A stretch of 64,000 bases of DNA from Loxodes magnus (taxonomy: Eukaryota; Ciliophora; Karyorelictea; Loxodida; Loxodidae): NCBI GenBank assembly GCA_946699065.1, contig CAMPDV010000456.1:62001-126000 (forward strand). The letters are read 5' to 3'. The notes under the pieces were generated by a model, which searched no databases, was not told the DNA's origin, and was given only the letters and a program-made list of their open reading frames with translations. This document shows positions 1 through 64,000 of this stretch, piece by piece; positions within the stretch are counted from its first letter, which is position 1, and every line of letters begins with the position of its first letter. A program made the position numbers and the translations under genes.

Positions 1-863
1 GTCCCATAGTCTCACCGTCTTATCTAAACTTCCCGATACGATGAACTCTGAATCACTGGATATAGCCACAGCATTTACATAACTAGTGTGACCACTCATG
101 GTCTTACAGGTACCTGTCTTGACGTCCCATAGTCTCACCGTCTAATCATAACTTCCCGATACGATGAACTCTGAATCACTGGATATATCCACAGATAATA
201 CATAATCTGTGTGACCACTCATGGTCTTACAGGTACCTGTCTTGACGTCCCATAGTCTCACCGTCTAATCATCACTTCCCGATACGATGAACTCTGAATC
301 ACTGGATATAGCCACAGCATTTACATAACTAGTGTGACCACTCATGGTCTTACAGGTACCTGTCTTGACGTCCCATAGTCTCACCGTATAATCTCCACTT
401 CCCGATACGATGAACTCTGAATCACTGAATATAGCAACAGCATTTACATAACTAGTGTGACCACTCATGGTCTTACAGGTACATGTCTTGACGTCCCATA
501 GTCTCACCGTCTAATCATCACTTCCCGATACGATGAACTCTGAATCACTGGATATAGCCACAGCATTTACATAACTAGTGTGACCACTCATGGTCTTACA
601 GGTACCTGTCTTGACGTCCCATAGTCTCACCGTATAATCTCCACTTCCCGATACGATGAACTCTGAATCACTGGATATAGCCACAGCATTTACATAACTA
701 GTGTGACCACTCATGGTCTTACAGGTACCTGTCTTGACGTCCCATAGTCTCACCGTCTAATCATAACTTCCCGATACGATGAACTCTGAATCACTGGATA
801 TATCCACAGATAATACATAATCTGTGTGACCACTCATGGTCTTACAGGTACCTGTCTTGACGT

Positions 864-864
<1 letters not shown>
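1..864 (-). CDS. C-terminal-side continuation of the WD40 array in a shifted frame (partial)
   Basis: The last seven or so units at the left edge read in a frame one base away from the rest, because one C is missing at about 864-865. Right-to-left translation passes W3 of the unit at 864-866 and then leaves the WD40 frame, meeting TGA at 834-836 after about nine codons. Left of the lesion the units are normal again (D37, Y37, G37-Y39, L37-K39 types), with standard-code open runs at 265-507 and 511-753. The array continues past base 1. The lesion could be a real frameshift that would end the giant frame here, or a homopolymer error (CCC read as CC) in the assembly. Confidence 0.5.
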
Positions 865-63998
<63,134 letters not shown>

Positions 63999-64000
63999 GA

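Overview
The whole 64-kb window is one uninterrupted tandem array of a 123-bp unit. The unit encodes a 41-residue WD40 (beta-propeller blade) repeat on the minus strand. There are about 520 head-to-tail copies, no unique sequence, and neither end of the array is inside the window. Right of about position 865 every unit lies at 123k+12 to 123k+134 with no indel that I could find. The only phase change is one missing base at about 864-865. I see no other gene, RNA gene, mobile element, promoter or terminator. Units read V-R-L-W-D, then KTGTCKTM, then GHTSYVNAVAIS, then FIVSGS-x-D-z-T-V, with the WD40 structural tetrad residues (H16, S34/S36, D38, W3) kept throughout. Codon numbers below count R of RLWD as 1. 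Most codons are the same triplet in nearly every copy. Variation is concentrated at codons 17-19, 21, 22, 24, 37 and 39, with minor variants at 1, 8, 23, 25, 26, 29 and 40. These are loop and top-face positions of a propeller blade, and they closely match what I recall of the diversified positions in fungal HET-E/HNWD repeats. The central puzzle is in-frame TAG at codon 39 in roughly half or more of the units, TGA at codons 19, 21 and 37, and TAA at codon 19. I saw stops at no other codon, although many conserved codons are one base from a stop. Reading UAR as Gln and UGA as Trp (the karyorelict/Condylostoma-type ciliate codes) gives textbook WD40 motifs such as D-Q-T-V-R-L-W-D, HTSWVWSVA and S-W-D-Q-T, and one open frame of about 21,000 codons. 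Under the standard code the array is instead a WD40-derived megasatellite of short open runs, the longest 490 codons (12 blades). The sequence alone does not settle this. Layout, 5' to 3' of the coding strand, is right to left. From 48.5 to 64 kb units are stop-dense, rich in D37, and carry alleles found nowhere else (V37-N39, TGA19). From 17.5 to 48.5 kb alleles are mixed, with many segment duplications (for example two tandem copies of 26/27 units at about 31.5-38.0 kb). From 1 to 17.5 kb G37-Y39 units dominate and open runs are longest, with a tandem 22-unit duplication at about 1.9-7.4 kb. The organism cannot be named from this window. A eukaryote is most likely, given the array size and repeat style; GC of the unit is about 44%. 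A ciliate with reassigned stops is one testable option, and a standard-code eukaryote with an expanded, partly non-translated WD40 array is the other.
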